DNA of 64,000 nt from Euglena gracilis. Its lineage: Eukaryota > Euglenida > Euglenophyceae > Euglenales. Positions 24,901 through 45,321 of this stretch are shown in pieces. Below the pieces are notes generated by a model. The model was not told where the DNA came from. It made no database searches and was given only the letters and a program-made list of their open reading frames with translations. The stretch is taken from NCBI GenBank assembly GCA_039621445.1, contig CP154956.1, forward strand, positions 80,162,474 through 80,226,473, given 5' to 3'. The translations under genes and the position numbers were made by a program. Numbering within the stretch: position 1 is the stretch's first letter; each line of letters starts with the position of its first letter.

Positions 24901-27536
24901 TCCCAGCTGGGTCGAGTGGAATAAACGTTTGCACAGTCCGGCTTGGCCGCCCTGTCCAGGCAGCCAGGCAGCCAGGCCGGGACAGGCCAGGCTGGATCGA
25001 AAAGAATTTCGGCGAGAAGCGCCGACATTTTTAGGAAAAAAGTGGTCAAAAATGCTCGAAAGTGGGCATTTTTGAAGGCTCTTTGGACAGCTGGAGTTGA
25101 GGCTTTATCTCTTGCCTGTTTTCCGGTGCCAGCCGTGTCCAGCCTAGAAGTCGGCAGCACCGCCACCCCTGGCCCCCGCCCCCATGGGGGGTTAACCCAG
25201 CATGGAGGGGGAATCCGCAAGTTGCTTAATTTGCCTTTTTGCGCAATGAAAAAAAAATTGTGAAACGTCGCATTTTTTTGTATTTTCTTGCATGATTTGC
25301 TTTTCGTTTTTCTTTGGGCATTGACACAGGCAAATTGCTCCACTAGCAGGCAACTGGAGGTTGCATTTTTCAAGTTTTTTTGAACCAATTTCGCACAATA
25401 GTAACCTCCCCACATAACTTGCAGGGCCCTTGTTCCTGGAAGTGGCCGAATAAATTGGCGGGGGGAAGGGCAAAAAGGATGGTTCCAGTAACTCGGCACC
25501 CCCTTTTTAAGGCAAAGTTCCTTATGACGCTGAAAACAGGGCCCAAATAGCCTGGCAGGGGGGCAGGGCCATAAGTTGGTTCCAATAACCTGCACCCCGC
25601 CAGGTATTGGGGGGGGGGGTTAGTTGCATAATGAAATATAAGTGGATGCAACTGGGTGAACCACATATCATTTCACAATTTTGCAAACACATTTTCTTCA
25701 ATGATGCATTTCCAGTGGAAAAGTGCACATTCCTGGGGAGCTCTTGTGCTGGTTTTAAACCCCCCCACATTTATTCACATTTATGTCTGCTTTCATTTAT
25801 AATCCAGGGGTGGACAATTATTTAAGCACTGGCCGACCCCCCCCCCCCCCCGGGGGGTGACTGACTGGCTTTTTCAGAGTGACTGACTGGTTTTTGGCCC
25901 GGACCCCCTCCCCCCCTGGGGGGTGGGGGGGTCGGCCAGGGGTGGGCAAAAGTGGCTTGAGTGACCCCGGCGCCTTTGGCGCCAGGGATTTTTTTTGCCT
26001 AAAATGGTCTAACGTGACTGCAAAGTGGCCGGTCCTGAGCAGCCGACCCCCCGGGGGGTGGGGGGGGGTAGTGACTGATTGGTTTCCCCAAAAAAGTGAC
26101 AGACTGGTTTTTCAAAAAGTGGAGTGACCCGGGGGGGGGTCGGTAAAAACTTGTATGTCCTGGGGGAAAGTACATCTGGTTTGGTGGTTGATTTCAAGGG
26201 GGGTGATAAGCGCAGGGGTTTTTTTTTACCTTGGAAAGGGTCCACCCCTGCCCCCGGGGGGAGAGGGGGGGGTAAAGGGTGGGTGGGTCCCAATTACCCC
26301 CTCCCCCCCGGGGGGGGGGGGGTAGGGGCCTGGTGGGTATATCTTTTTCGGCGCCGAAGGCGCCGAAAATTTTTGAAAAGGGTGCTAATTTCCCACCTCT
26401 CAGGGGGATGCAAAGCCACTGAAGAGTGCTGAGGAGGCGGCCGCGGTGGTGGAAGACCCTTGGACCAAGGCCAGGCAGTGACGCCTGCCGTGTCAACCAG
26501 ATTGTTCAGGTCCACAACAAAGCCCCTTTTTTGCTACCAGAGGGGGTAAACAAGGCTTTTCTTGATAAAATTGCCATTGGTTCTCACTCAATTACCACCG
26601 GCTTTTTCAGCAAACTTCGTTATTTTTGGCACATGTTGGCACGTCTTCGAAAAATATTCATGGGCGGTTATAAGGGAGAATGGAGGTCAGAGGGGTGGCC
26701 AGGGACAGGGACAGGGTGTTTCCAAAGCCAACGTTTTCTGGCAGATCTCAGCCTGGCTGCGACCTCACTACCTATGGGGTAGCGTTCAGTGTAATGAAGT
26801 TGGTTTCAACTCGGCAGCTGGGCTGAGTCAAAAGAAGTGGCCAAAAATGTCAAATGAGTGGGGGGGGGGTTGGACAGGGTGGGTCCACCAGACCAAATTA
26901 TTAAACAAAGTTCCACCTGGCACAATGTATTATTTGAGAGGGGTGGAAACAATCAATGGCCGAATAAATTATAGTTTTAAGTCAATGCTCAAATAAGTCA
27001 TTGTTTAAGGTGTGCTGCAAGGAACCCAATATGCAGCAGAATCGAACCGTTGGGGAGGGTCCATGAGCCTGGTGGGAAAGGTGGGGGCTGGACAGCTGGG
27101 TTGCTATTGTCTGCCCTAATCCAGTTGGAGGGGGCGGGGTCACCGCCTGAGTCGGGCACAGCAAAAACAGTTGGAGGATGCGCTGAAGACGCTGAAGGAG
27201 TACAAGGAGAAGGACAAATGGGACAAGGTGGCGGACGGGGCTGGCTGTCATATTGAGTGGGACGGCCACATCGCACAAATATGTTTCGCTGCGCCGGCTG
27301 AAGGTTCATTGTTGAGGACCTGAAAAGAATTTTTTAAGTTCAGATCTGTGCACCCTATTTGGTGGGTCCGCCCTCCCCTCCTGCCGTCCCAGTTGGCCCG
27401 AACAGATGGAGAATCATTTTGACCACTCCAACCGACGTCGGTTGCACCAGCCCCGACGACAGCCCTGGTGGAGGGGAAAACGAAGAAGCAGTGCGTGGAG
27501 CGGTACAAGTACCTCGCAACGCTCTTCAAAAAGTGA
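12983..27536 (+). CDS. DNAJC2: DNAJC2/zuotin: ribosome-associated J-domain protein with two SANT/Myb domains
   Basis: Zuotin is the J-protein of the ribosome-associated complex; it stimulates Hsp70 on nascent chains, and in animals it also binds chromatin. Exons: 12983-13079, 13693-13865, 14751-~14840, ~15239-15346, 15378-15474, 15817-15953, 16621-16725, 16882-~16980, ~17480-17595, 17959-18041, 18678-18788, 18827-18897, 19337-19440, 21236-21343, 22974-23077, 23632-~23698, 26404-~26476, ~27162-27246, 27463-27536 (TGA). Diagnostic stretches: J-domain helix II TDEDIKTAYRRLVVETHP and helix III FKAVQKAYEIL; the zuotin block ENFFEVYGEAFHRNSRWS and NVPQLGD; SWRDFSNVD with AECREEKRWMDREN; then the charged Lys/Glu helix. 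SANT1 is VWTEQELVDLAKGIAKFPGG + RWENIAAYIGTKTP. SANT2 is DPWTKA + LEDALKTLKEYKEKDKWDKV + KTKKQCVERYKYLATLFKK. Most phases agree across introns. Unresolved: the residue after HP in the J motif, the donor near 16950-16990, and the linker between the SANT domains. GTGAGT overlaps the stop, so a further exon is possible. Confidence 0.9.
13915..14123. mobile_element. TA-flanked C-rich MITE (209 bp)
   Basis: Bounded by TA at 13913-13914 and 14124-14125. The left end AACCCCCCTCCCAAATAACA pairs with a right end GTGTTGTTTGGGGGGGGTT. AAATAACACCCCCC is repeated four times inside. It lies in the zuotin intron after exon 13693-13865. The TA duplication and lack of coding capacity suggest a non-autonomous element of a TA-targeting superfamily (Tc1/mariner or similar); the superfamily is inference. 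Confidence 0.65.
15347..15377 (+). other. Candidate 31-nt intron in the zuotin J-domain
   Basis: The frame reading AYEILARAGVGCPTR must change to reach ALALSDPARRLAFDSSLPFD, which matches the human ML-SDPVKRRAFNS-DPTFDN segment after J-domain helix III. Removing GTGGGTTTGCGG...GGGGGCCAG (31 nt) restores the frame through a phase-2 join, CG|G. It begins GT and ends AG. A single-base sequence error in this GC-rich tract would be an alternative explanation. Confidence 0.55.
16085..16322. mobile_element. TA-flanked C-rich MITE (238 bp)
   Basis: Bounded by TA at 16083-16084 and 16323-16324. The left end ACCCCCTCCCAATAGAAGCA matches the reverse complement of the right end, GTGCTTTTATCGGGGGGGGG. 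GCGCTTNTATTTGGACCCT and TAGCGGACCGCCACC motifs recur inside, giving nested inverted repeats. It is in the zuotin intron between the 15817 and 16621 exons. Its architecture (C-run, AATAG, GGACC motif) parallels 6542-6904 and 20301-20724. Confidence 0.65.
19558..19640. repeat. Nested TTTAATACCCCCC hairpins
   Basis: GTTTAATACCCCCCAGGGTATTGTTAAAC is followed by TAGTTTAATACCCCCCAGGGGGTGTATTAAACTA. Both segments are self-complementary around a CCCCAGGG centre. They lie about 120 nt after the 19440 donor in a zuotin intron and are probably debris of a C-rich-end element. Confidence 0.55.
20301..20724 (+). mobile_element. TA-flanked C-rich MITE (424 bp)
   Basis: Bounded by TA at 20299-20300 and 20725-20726. 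Left end AACCCCCCCCCCCCCCTAAT; right end ATTATTTGGGGGGGGGTT. Inside, motifs of the type GTCCAATAGTGCNGC occur in direct and inverted orientation. GGTGCCTGTGGTGATAGGCC (about 20591-20610) and its surroundings match the reverse complement of 6542-6690, so this is the same family in the opposite orientation. It lies in the zuotin intron between the 19337 and 21236 exons. Confidence 0.7.
21622..22791 (+). mobile_element. hAT-like 1.2-kb non-autonomous element, older copy
   Basis: It starts CAGGCACCTATTGCTAAAAT and ends TTTTTGGGCTTGACTGTGGG followed by TGCTTG, close matches to the two ends of 42993-44270. The subterminal regions carry repeated ATGGCCTAAA/ATGGCCTTAAA words. The 8-bp flanks no longer match (about 5 of 8), so it is older. 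A segment at about 22490-22690 matches 43890-44090 in inverted orientation while the outer parts match directly. There is no transposase-like frame. It lies in the zuotin intron before the first SANT exon. Confidence 0.75.
23405..23419. repeat. GC-hairpin core within an intronic repeat relic
   Basis: GGCGCCTTCGGCACC is the complement-strand form of the GGCGCCGAAGGCGCC core seen in the MITEs. The surrounding 23380-23540 (AATGGCCCCCTTGC...CCCCCCCCGGGGACCCC) looks like a degraded relative. It is intronic, between the two exons of the first zuotin SANT domain. Confidence 0.45.
24542..24776. mobile_element. hAT-like MITE with perfect 16-bp TIR and 8-bp TSD (235 bp)
   Basis: The termini CAGGCTTCTTTTTAAG (24542-24557) and CTTAAAAAGAAGCCTG (24761-24776) are perfect inverted repeats. 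The flanks are identical 8-mers, GTGTGCAT (24534-24541 and 24777-24784), the hallmark of a hAT-type insertion. The interior has C-run/G-run palindromes and the core GCGCCGGAAGCGCCGAAAAT followed by TTTTGAAAA (about 24636-24665). It carries no coding capacity. It is the youngest-looking insertion in the window and sits in a zuotin intron. Confidence 0.88.
25806..26400. repeat. Cluster of decayed elements: CAGGGGTGGGCAA ends, GTGACTGACTGG repeats, hairpin cores
   Basis: Two starts CAGGGGTGGACAA (about 25806) and CAGGGGTGGGCAA (about 25938) look like hAT-type termini. They are followed by G/C runs, GTGACTGACTGGTTTTTGG words (25856-25895, 26072-26112), a core GGCGCCTTTGGCGCC (25969-25983), another start CAGGGGTTTTTTTTTACC (about 26214), and core GGCGCCGAAGGCGCC + AAAATTTTTGAAAA (26350-26378). 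No matching 3' ends or TSDs are visible, so these are nested or truncated copies. The same GACTGACTGG words recur inverted at 44320-44580 and directly at 62600-62780. Confidence 0.5.
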
Positions 27537-30174
27537 GTCAAGCGAATACCCCCGCTGCCCAGTGCTCGACATTGTCCCGTGGCTTTGCCTGCGAAAGCTG
27601 CCCCCGCACTCTGTTTCCCTTCCTGACTGACCCCCTGCATCAGCGCCTGGATTTAGGTGATCCCGAACCCTGGAAACCCTCGGTTATGAACCGATGGTCC
27701 CGCTGTTCCCATTTTCTTGATTTCCACTCTCTTTGGATTTATAACCTTTTTTATTTCTCTCGGTGAGGGCACGTCAATCCAATCGTTTGGTGTTTTTCCA
27801 CGAAGGCGAAGTAAAGACCTTTCGGGATTCTTCTAGCACCCCCCCCCCTCTGTGTGCACTGTGGCTTTTTTTTGGTGCCGTTTATCCCTTCTTCTGGCCT
27901 GGCGCTGGTGTTCGCCTCTGGCCCTTTCCGTCCAGCACCCCCTGGCACCCCCCCCCCCCCCCGGAACGAGGGGGCAGGGGCAACCTGGGCTGCTGGGCTG
28001 GCGTGGCTGGGACCCTGCAAAATCTGCGAGGACTGCCCACACCTGGGTTGGTATTTCTCTGTCAAATTTTTGAAGGAGAATTCCAACCCAAACCCTCGAA
28101 TCCTCAAACCACCGTACTTTCCTTCCCATTTTTTGCTTCAACGTCATTGGGATGAGCTGGCCCAGCATTCATTCAGCGGACTTGCAGGGCAGTGGTTGGA
28201 TCCGGTTGGGGCATTCCTGAAGCAAGGCAGCCCACTGCCAACGTGGGTTCCGTCCAATCGTCAACCCCAGAACAACGCCCCCACGGCACCGAAATGTCCC
28301 AAAAGGCAAAAGCCCGAACGGACCCCAAGCTGGGGCCGTTGTGCAGCCAGGCTCACAGCTGAGCCCTATTCTGAGTGGCAGAGGTCTCAAGGAACATGTA
28401 TTTTCATCCCCCGTCATCATGGAACCCCCCTCGCCGCCCCTGTCCCCCCACCCCCAAGCCACCCCCCCCCCCAATGCCATGGGGCCACAAACATCATTTT
28501 TAAACAGTGGCCCTGCCACTAAACCCCCAAAAATAAGACCCCCCCCCCATAAAATGGACCCCCCCCAAAATAAGACCCCCCCCCCCCTGGCCTGTCCGAG
28601 CAAAAATCCATGACCCCCCCAGCCGGCGCGAAGCGCCAGAATTTTGAAAGATGAGCCATCTTTGGGGGGGTACATCTGCCATTTTTGGGACAGTTTTCAC
28701 ACAAATCAGCATATTTTCCCGTGTCTTTATTATCACATTCATTGTCATGTGTGCTTTGGGGTGTTATTTTCTTTATCCAGTGTCCCAAAACGTTGGCTTG
28801 GCGAGGATCAAGGGCACTTTTTTATACAAGGAAAAGGACAGTGGATCTTTGAAAAGCACAAACAATGTAAATGTGGATGATTTTGCATGGGAGAAAAGTC
28901 GGGGATTTGCTTTGAACCAAACAAATCATTTGAGCCAAGCATCAAGGGCTTATGAAGGCGATCGGTCGCGCACCCCATAGTGCCTCAAAAACCTGCCCCC
29001 AAGGCTGTTGTCCATCTCCCAGGACGAGTGGACAGAGAAATGAGCCTGAAAAGGTCGGTACTTGACCTTTTGACTTCAAACTTCAGAGGGTGGTGACGCC
29101 AGTTCTGTCCTGAATTCAGCGGACCTGGGCACACCCTTTGAGAAGAGGGGGAGGGACACCCATCCTGCCATGAACCCTATGTTCATGGCTCCCGTTCTGC
29201 CCTTCTGGCAGCCCTGGCCCAGGGACACGGGGTTCATCACGGAACCGGCGTCTCTCCCCCTGTTTCAACGTTAGAACGCCCTGAGGGATGGGGGTCGACT
29301 TGCTGGTATTTGCGATGATTGCCTCGTCATCAGAGAGCTCAGCGCCGGGGAACAGGGTTTAACGTCATAATCGAGAGGTGGACATCAGACAAACATTTTA
29401 CACCAGTCCGCGTTGGAGGCAGTGCAGCTGTTGGGGGTTGACGCTTGTTGTTTGCGTCCATTGCAGGAACATGCATTCCATGTTTCATCACGCGACGGCC
29501 ATTTTGTGATGCCCACAAGATGCGGGCAAGGTGTGATTTTTTTGAGCTTTTGTTCGTATCTTCGTTTGTTGCCCAACCACGCGATGGGCCCCGGTGGAGG
29601 TTGAGGGCCTGCTGGGTCCAGTTTGCACTTTTATCCTGGCTAGAGCACCTCCCGCAGGTCATTGAGAAAATCCACAGAGGGTTAGAGGGTTGGTGGCTGT
29701 ATGTTTGGGGGGCTTCCCTCCTCTCCCCACATATGCTGTTTTCAGGTCCCCGAATCCCCCTCCCACTTCCAAACTGTGAGAACACATAGGCATCAGCAAA
29801 TTTGGCCCAAGAAATGTGTTTTTTTGTTGTTGTGCAAAGCAGTGGAAGAATTCACTGCTCCTTGCTTTCCCCCCGCCTGACCCCCACCCCGCCCCTGTTT
29901 TCCCCTCAGCCTGATTTCGGGTTTGGACATAAAATGGAACAAGGAAAGGGGGCCTGGTCTGGCATTGCCCTCTTCTGGGGTGGCACCAGGTGCCATCGAA
30001 TTTTTGGGGTCTTCGGGGCCCCCTCCACTGGTTACCAATTGTAAATAATATCCCTCCCCGGGGATGGGGGAAAACCTCTGTCCCGCCCATTTTTCACCTC
30101 TTCATCAATCCAGTTGCCAAATTCCAGTCATCTGTTTTCTCTCCTTTTTTTCGCCGCACTCCCACCCGTCTCAG
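27537..30174. other. Intergenic region after zuotin
   Basis: No conserved exon was recognised. A frame around 28100-28390 (reading HWDELAQHSFSGLAGQWLDP) is moderately protein-like but has no recognised family, and its splice context is unclear. The region carries repeat relics: 27870-27930 (inverted match to 38066-38130) and 28505-28640 (AAAATAAGACCCCCC motifs with hairpin core GGCGCGAAGCGCC at 28625-28637). Confidence 0.35.
27875..27930 (-). repeat. Dispersed repeat, inverted relative to 38066-38130
   Basis: TTATCCCTTCTTCTGGCCTG is the exact reverse complement of CAGGCCAGAAGAAGGGATAA in 38066-38130. The match continues with CGCTGGTGTTCGCCTCTG versus CAGAGGCGAAAAACAGCG. The two copies lie 10 kb apart in opposite orientations. 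Confidence 0.65.
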
Positions 30175-38742
<8,568 letters not shown>

Positions 38743-41700
38743 CGGACTCCTCCCCGTGGTGCGGTAGTGTTTCATTGGCAGGAAGGAGAGAAGGCATTTG
38801 ACCCTGGGGACTCCCCCCTTGACCTTGGGGTCAGGTGTCGAGGTGGGTTGTGCCACCTTGCCCCCTTCCGGAACCCGAAATAGAATCTTTTGAACCCAGC
38901 CAATGAGTCTGGCACAGCCAGCTATTGACTGCAAAGGTGCCTTGGCTTCAGATGTTTTTAAGATTGGTGTCTCGGGGTTTGGTGAGTTGGTGCATCCAGG
39001 GGGGTTTTCCTTTATTCTCGGTGCAAAGTGAAAGTTTTTTGACCCCCCAAAAGTGGTCCCCCCCCACCCACCAGGGGCGGGGTGGGTGGGAGCCGGACTT
39101 CCGAAGAAAGTATCTGCTTGTGTTGGTTTTCACCATCAGGGGGGAAACGAGATTGGATTTACCAAAGATGTCATGCTTCTGGGTCAGATTCCCCCCTGTT
39201 GTGCTGTATTTCTCACTCCGCAAAACAGTGAAGTGTGGGCTGCTGTGTCCCCAGCGGGTCTCCTCGTCTGCCCCGGATGGTGCTCCGCCTGACTGAGCTG
39301 CTGCCACCCTGCCACTTCACCTTCACACCCTTTGGTCTTCCCTGACCTGACCTTCTTGTAATGTGCCATGCTGGGCTGATGGCTTGATTTGGGAGTTTCA
39401 GTTTCTCAGCCAGAATTTATTTTTTTCATATATTTTTTTTTCTTCAAAAGGCTGAAGTACTGGTTCACCTGTTGTTTTCTTTTCAAACCCCTGCATTTTT
39501 TTGCAATGTGGATTTCGATGTATTTTGTTCCTTCTTCTGCGCCTCGCTGGAGGACAGTATTGTTTCGAAAAATGCCGAATTGTGCATGTGCTCTTTGTTG
39601 GCTGAAATCCACAGCCTGGCGATGTCTGTGTTCCCATCACTTCTCCTGTTGCACGTAATTTGCGCAAAGCTGCTCGGACGTGTTTGTTTCTGTTGTATTG
39701 GGAGTGAAAAGTTCTGGTGACAAGCTAGAAACGGAAGACAGAGAAATTGTTAAATAAATTGTACCCTAAAGTGGCAAGGCCAGGTTGTTCCTCAAAGGGG
39801 CTTTTACACCAATTTGACACTTTTTCTCATTACCCAAAACGAGTTTCATAAGTTGGTCTTTAAAACCCTGATAATTTACCCCCCCCCCCCAATTAATAGC
39901 CCTCCCCCCCTTGGGATTTTAACCAACAGTCCAAACAATAGCTCCTCCCCATGTAATAGCCCCCCCCCCCCCATCCAAAGCGTCCTCAACGGCAAAGACG
40001 AGGGTGAGATGAGATCTTTGCCAAGCATTCCACCAAACACCAAATCTTCTTCTTCAAAACATATTGCACATATGAGTCCTCTAACAGACCAATTCCAGAG
40101 CCTGGATGACCTGGATCCCAACACAGCAGAACACGCAACAGGGTCAGGTTGCTGGAAAATACAAAGCCATTGTACCAGAAATTTATGAAAAGGTCCGGAA
40201 AACATAGATGGGGGAAAGGGGAAAGGGGGACTTGAAAGGAGAAAAGCTGGGCATTGTTGAGTTCGCACCACATTTTCAGAAATGTACTTGCAATCCATTC
40301 CTTGGAAGTGGGATTTGGAGATGTTGCGAAAAGGCACGCCAGAACCTCAACAGGCATCTTTCCACAAGCCACAAGAGCACATGGCGGCACACCAGAGCAC
40401 CTGATCCTGATCCCCTGGGAAACCTGATCCCCTGAGATCCTCCACCGTGACTCGTAAACTCAGCCCAAAAACCTAGCCATGTTCCTGTTCCAGCCCCCCC
40501 CCCCCACCACCTCCCCCACCCTCACCGGATTATGGGGAGAATGCATTTTTTGGCCCCCAACGAGAAGGGGTTTTGCACCAACCAGGCTATACTGGGTTGG
40601 TACCTGAGAACTTTCCAAAACCCAATCCTGGCTTGGCGAAGAGATTGGCTCCCCACCAACTTTAAGAAATGGATTTTTTGGACTAGACGCTGTGCGCATT
40701 TGCGACCTTTTATTTAATATAGATACACGCATGACATAAGTTCCTCTTTGATGCACCCCCGGAAATTCAGGGGGGGGGCATTAAGATGCCACTTCTGGCA
40801 CAGGCCGTGAGATTTTTTGTGAAAGGTGGTTTTAGGATTTATCACTAACTTTTGACCTAATTTTAGGACCAAATATGGGCCAGAAGCAGGCCAGAAGAAA
40901 GGCTTAAAGTTAGGCCCAAATCCTAACCCTGACCCTATTCCTTCAGTGGCCCTAGAAACCCATTTCTGAAAAGTTTCATGGACCATGCTGGAAGTGACAC
41001 CTTGATACCCCCTGAGTTTCAGGGGGCATCAAGGAGGAATTTATGCCATATATGGCATAAGTCCCTCCTGGGTGCCCCCTCCCGGCCAGAGGGGTCCCAG
41101 GTGTCATTTCCACCACGCTCCGTGACCGCAGCCGCACACGTTGGTGGGGGTCCGGTTTTGCCCAATGATGAAAAGGTCATTTTAGTGGTATTTGCCAACC
41201 CCCCCCCACCCAGGGGGTCGGCCAGTGTTGTTGAGGGTTGGCCTCAAACTGGGCCAGAGCGAAGTGGCGCCGGCCATAAAGAGACAAGAAGTGTTATTGC
41301 AACTAAGGGGGGTCGGCCAGTGACGAAACGATTGTATGCTCTGGAAACGTTCTGCGTTGCCGGCAAAACCAGCAACAACTGCGCAGTCTTTGTGATTTGA
41401 AAAGAACAATATGGAAAGCCAAAACAAGCGGGGTATCACATAAAGAGAAAAAAAATATCACAGCACAATGGGGCCACAATTGTTTCCATTGTGGAGTCTT
41501 CGCAAGAAGGGCCTTTAACATGTATATGCCATACATGCATACATACATGCCATACATATACATATATATGGCATAAACTTTTCCTGGATACCCTTCCTGG
41601 CTGGGGGGGGGGTGCCCAGATGTCCCTTGTGGCACGACCCTCTGTTTCGGCCTTCTTGTGCGGAAAGGTTTGTGCTTCCACAGCCCAATTTCTGGCCCAA

Positions 41701-42160
41701 AAGCCAAAGCCCACACTTCGGCCCAAATTGCCGTGAAGAAAATCCGAAACCTTGGCCAAATCCCCCCCAAAGCCTTCCCCCAAACCCCATTCCGGTCACT
41801 GATATCGGCCACCCTGCTCTGCTGAGGGACTTCAAAAGAAGATTCCGGAAAAAAAAATTACCATTTTTTTGCACGTTTGTGGTTGATTTTGCCTTGGATT
41901 CAGAGTGCCCCCCCCCCCTGACTGGTGTTCCAAAGAAAATGTGATTGACTAGTTTTTGGAAGAGATCTCCCCAGGAGGGGTTGGTTTGTACAGAATTGTA
42001 TGACCCAGAGAGATGCCCTTTCCCCAGTTGCCCCCCTTTTGCAGCCCTCGTCTGTGTGCCCACCGCACACATATGGAAGAGGCCATCCCTCTGCCTCCGG
42101 CCTGATTGCTGTGGTGCCCAGGGCCTCCCCACCCCTTGGGGTGGAGGCCAACCGTCACTC
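38743..42160. other. Region between two unrecognised genes; one weak open frame
   Basis: No conserved exon. 39965-40188 is an open frame with a Ser/Lys/Asp-rich product (SLPSIPPNTKSSSSKHIAHM...), directly after a C-rich repeat end; it could be an exon or chance. A short frame at about 38940-38985 (ALASDVFKIGVSGF) has a good GTGAGT donor but no clear partner. 41520-41580 contains ACATACATGCCATACATATAC-like repeats. Nothing else was recognised. Confidence 0.3.
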
Positions 42161-42312
42161 ATGCCAACCATCCGCTTCGATGACCTTGGCGCCCCCATGC
42201 AAGCTTTTATCCAGCAGCTCAATCAGGTGTGTGTAAGTTTGCATCTTGTTTCCTTCTCTGGAGTGCGTTCAGTGTATTTTATATGGTGTGTGTGTGTGTG
42301 TGTTTGTCTGCA

Positions 42313-42395
<83 letters not shown>

Positions 42396-45142
42396 CCCTG
42401 CTCTGGTCCGGTGAGGGGGCTTGCATCCTCTGTCCTGCGCCCACTTTTTCTTGAACCCTGGGGATGGGCTACCACTACCCACCTCAGTTTCAAACACCCC
42501 AAACTCAAAATGGGCTGGAAAATGCTCCTCACACCGAAATATGCCCATAGCATGGGTAGCACGGGTGGTGTGGGTTGCGTGGGTAGCCTGTGACCTTTAA
42601 AAAATCTTTGTCAGGAGCTGGAGATAACAGGAGCAGAAAATCAGAAAGGTATGCAGACGGCTGTGCGTGATTCAACAGGTGTACCATACCGTGGAAAACT
42701 GCGGAATTTGCGCTCTGCTTTGAGGATTAACTGCATTTATCACTCGGATTTGATATTATTAGCAATGAAAACAATGTCAGGTGGAGAAACCCTGCCGATG
42801 TCGCAATTCGGATGGGGAAGCCCACTGCAGAAGACATTTTCAACAACCCCCCAAAAAATGCCAAACAAAAATTGGGCGGTCAGGTGGAGTTTCTCTCTGC
42901 GACGAGGTTTTTGCCTGCAGCAGGTACAACCTAGGAATCGGTTTTTGGTTCAGAATGGGTCAGACCCTAAATACATTCTTCTGATTGATGGGCAGGCACC
43001 TATAGCTAAAATGGCCTAAAATGGCCTAAAATGGCCTAAAATGGAAAAATCCTGTTGCACACCATTTTTCTGTGAACAACTGAAGCCATTCAGGCAATGA
43101 CTTTTGGCGTCTTTTCCCATTTTTTTGAAATCCCAACTAATAGTAGTAATTTCCCAAATCCGCAGTCCCCAACCTTCTTTTGGTAGCTGAATTTTGAAGG
43201 TTTGGACAGCTGTATTTTTTCTTACTCCCAGCTTTATTTGGTGTTCAACGATGTCTGTTTCGCAAATAATGAAACAGTGGAAGTTTGGAAGCAGGGGAAA
43301 AGAGACAGAGAAAAGATGAAAGATGATGGAAGAATCTCAAGTGAACTATAAAATACTAGTATTATTATAAGTTTATAAATTTAATAATGAATTTTATAAG
43401 GAAATTTAATGGTTTTTTTTTATGAATAGGCATTTTATTATCATAGAAAATTACATATTTAATGTGGAAATTTAATGTGGGTCTTTTATTATTATCAATG
43501 TAATTAATGCATTTTTTTATAACATAAATAACACATGTTTTTATACAATTTTAGAAATAAAAAATATATAGAAGTTGAAATTAATAAATACTGGTGTTTG
43601 TATGTGGTTAGTGTTTGCATTATTCTCTCCTATTTATGAACGTGCTCGGAGGGTTTTCCTTTTGGTATTAAGTTTCCCCAAAGGAGAAAACAAGCATGAA
43701 GAAGAGGAATTGCTCTCAGCTTTGCCCTTTGATCTCGCCATCCTCTCTGACTGAAACCATGCCAAAGTCAAATTGAATTTCAACGTGCAACCACATCATT
43801 TTTCAGGAAAAAATGACTTCTTGTTGCAAAATCCCGCAAAATGGTATAGATTTCACAAAACACAAAAAATGGGAGCTTTTTGGTGGCGCAAATAAAAACT
43901 TTTAATACTTGTCCAACGCTTTTTTTTTCCTTCAAAAATCTTCACTGCCGCAAATTCTTGCTGTTCAGAATTCCTCTATGGGTCGGAATTAAGATTTGTT
44001 GAGCTTCCCATGGTTTTGTTCCAGTGTTCATGAATTTTGCCTGGTTTTTTGGTTGCACATTTGTTATTACTGAATAAAAGAAGGTTTGCTCACGTTATGA
44101 TACAGTTTTCAGGACAAAAATGACGAAAATTTATGATTTTCAGAACCCCCACCTATACCTGAAAATGGCCTAAAATGGCCTAAAATTGCCTTAAATGGCC
44201 TAAAATGGCCTAAAATGGCCTAAAATGGCCTAGAATGGGGAAATTTTGGGGGCTTGACTGTAGGTGCCTGTTGATGGGGAATCAGCAACTTTCACCAGAA
44301 AGACCCAACCATTGCTCCAAAAAAACCAATCAGTCATTTTTTCCGAAAGAAAACCAGTCAGTCATTTCCCCCCCCCCCCCCCGGGGGGGCGATCGGCCAC
44401 TCTTCAATGAAAATTTGCCAGAAAGTCTCAAAAAATCCAAAATTTTTTTTTAAAATTCCGCTGCCTTCGGCGCCAGGCCAGCCACTTTTTCATTTTCGGA
44501 CCTACCCCCTGGGGGGGGCTCTTGGCCAAAAAAGACCAGTCCGTCCACCTGCAAGAAGAAAAAAACCAGTCAGTCACCCCCCCCTGGGGGTGGGGTAGGA
44601 CAGGTGTTCAGCAATGGTATGGACCCAACCCCCCCCTCCAATGTTTAGGTCGGCCCACCCGAAACTAACCACCACCTGCTATGAGCAGGTACCCAACAGC
44701 ACGGCACCCACCAGGGCAGAACGGGAATCGGCCGAACAGCCAGGGTGGTGGTGGGGGGAGGGGGGTCGACCACCCCCCACCACCTCTTCCCGTATTTCCG
44801 GGAGCACCAATTTTTGGACCCGAAAACATTTTTCCGGCACCTTCGGCACCGGGTGTTTTTTTTTTGATCCACTTTGGGACCCATATTGGGGTCCCCCCAA
44901 AACCCAAAACCCCCTTTTTTCACATTTTCCAATGTTGATTTTGTGAGGTTTTCAAGACGAAAAAATTGAAAGTCCAAAAAATTTCAAAGAGAAAAAAATG
45001 TCAGTAAAATTTGATTGTGCCAAAATTTTGTCCACATTTTTTGACCTTCGTTTTTTTCACCCCTCTCAAAACTACCTGGAATTTTTGAGATTTGTGTGTG
45101 TGTCAGTGTGCACGCGCGTGCGTGCGTTCGTGTGTGTGTGCA

Positions 45143-45194
<52 letters not shown>

Positions 45195-45247
45195 TGTGTG
45201 CACGTGCGTGTGTGTGCGTGCGTGTGCGTGTGCGTGTGTGTGTTGTG

Positions 45248-45321
<74 letters not shown>

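Noticed and set aside
24380-24934. Proline-rich minus-strand frame of 182 codons
   Set aside because: It spans the MITE at 24542-24776; the proline/glycine content is from its homopolymer runs.
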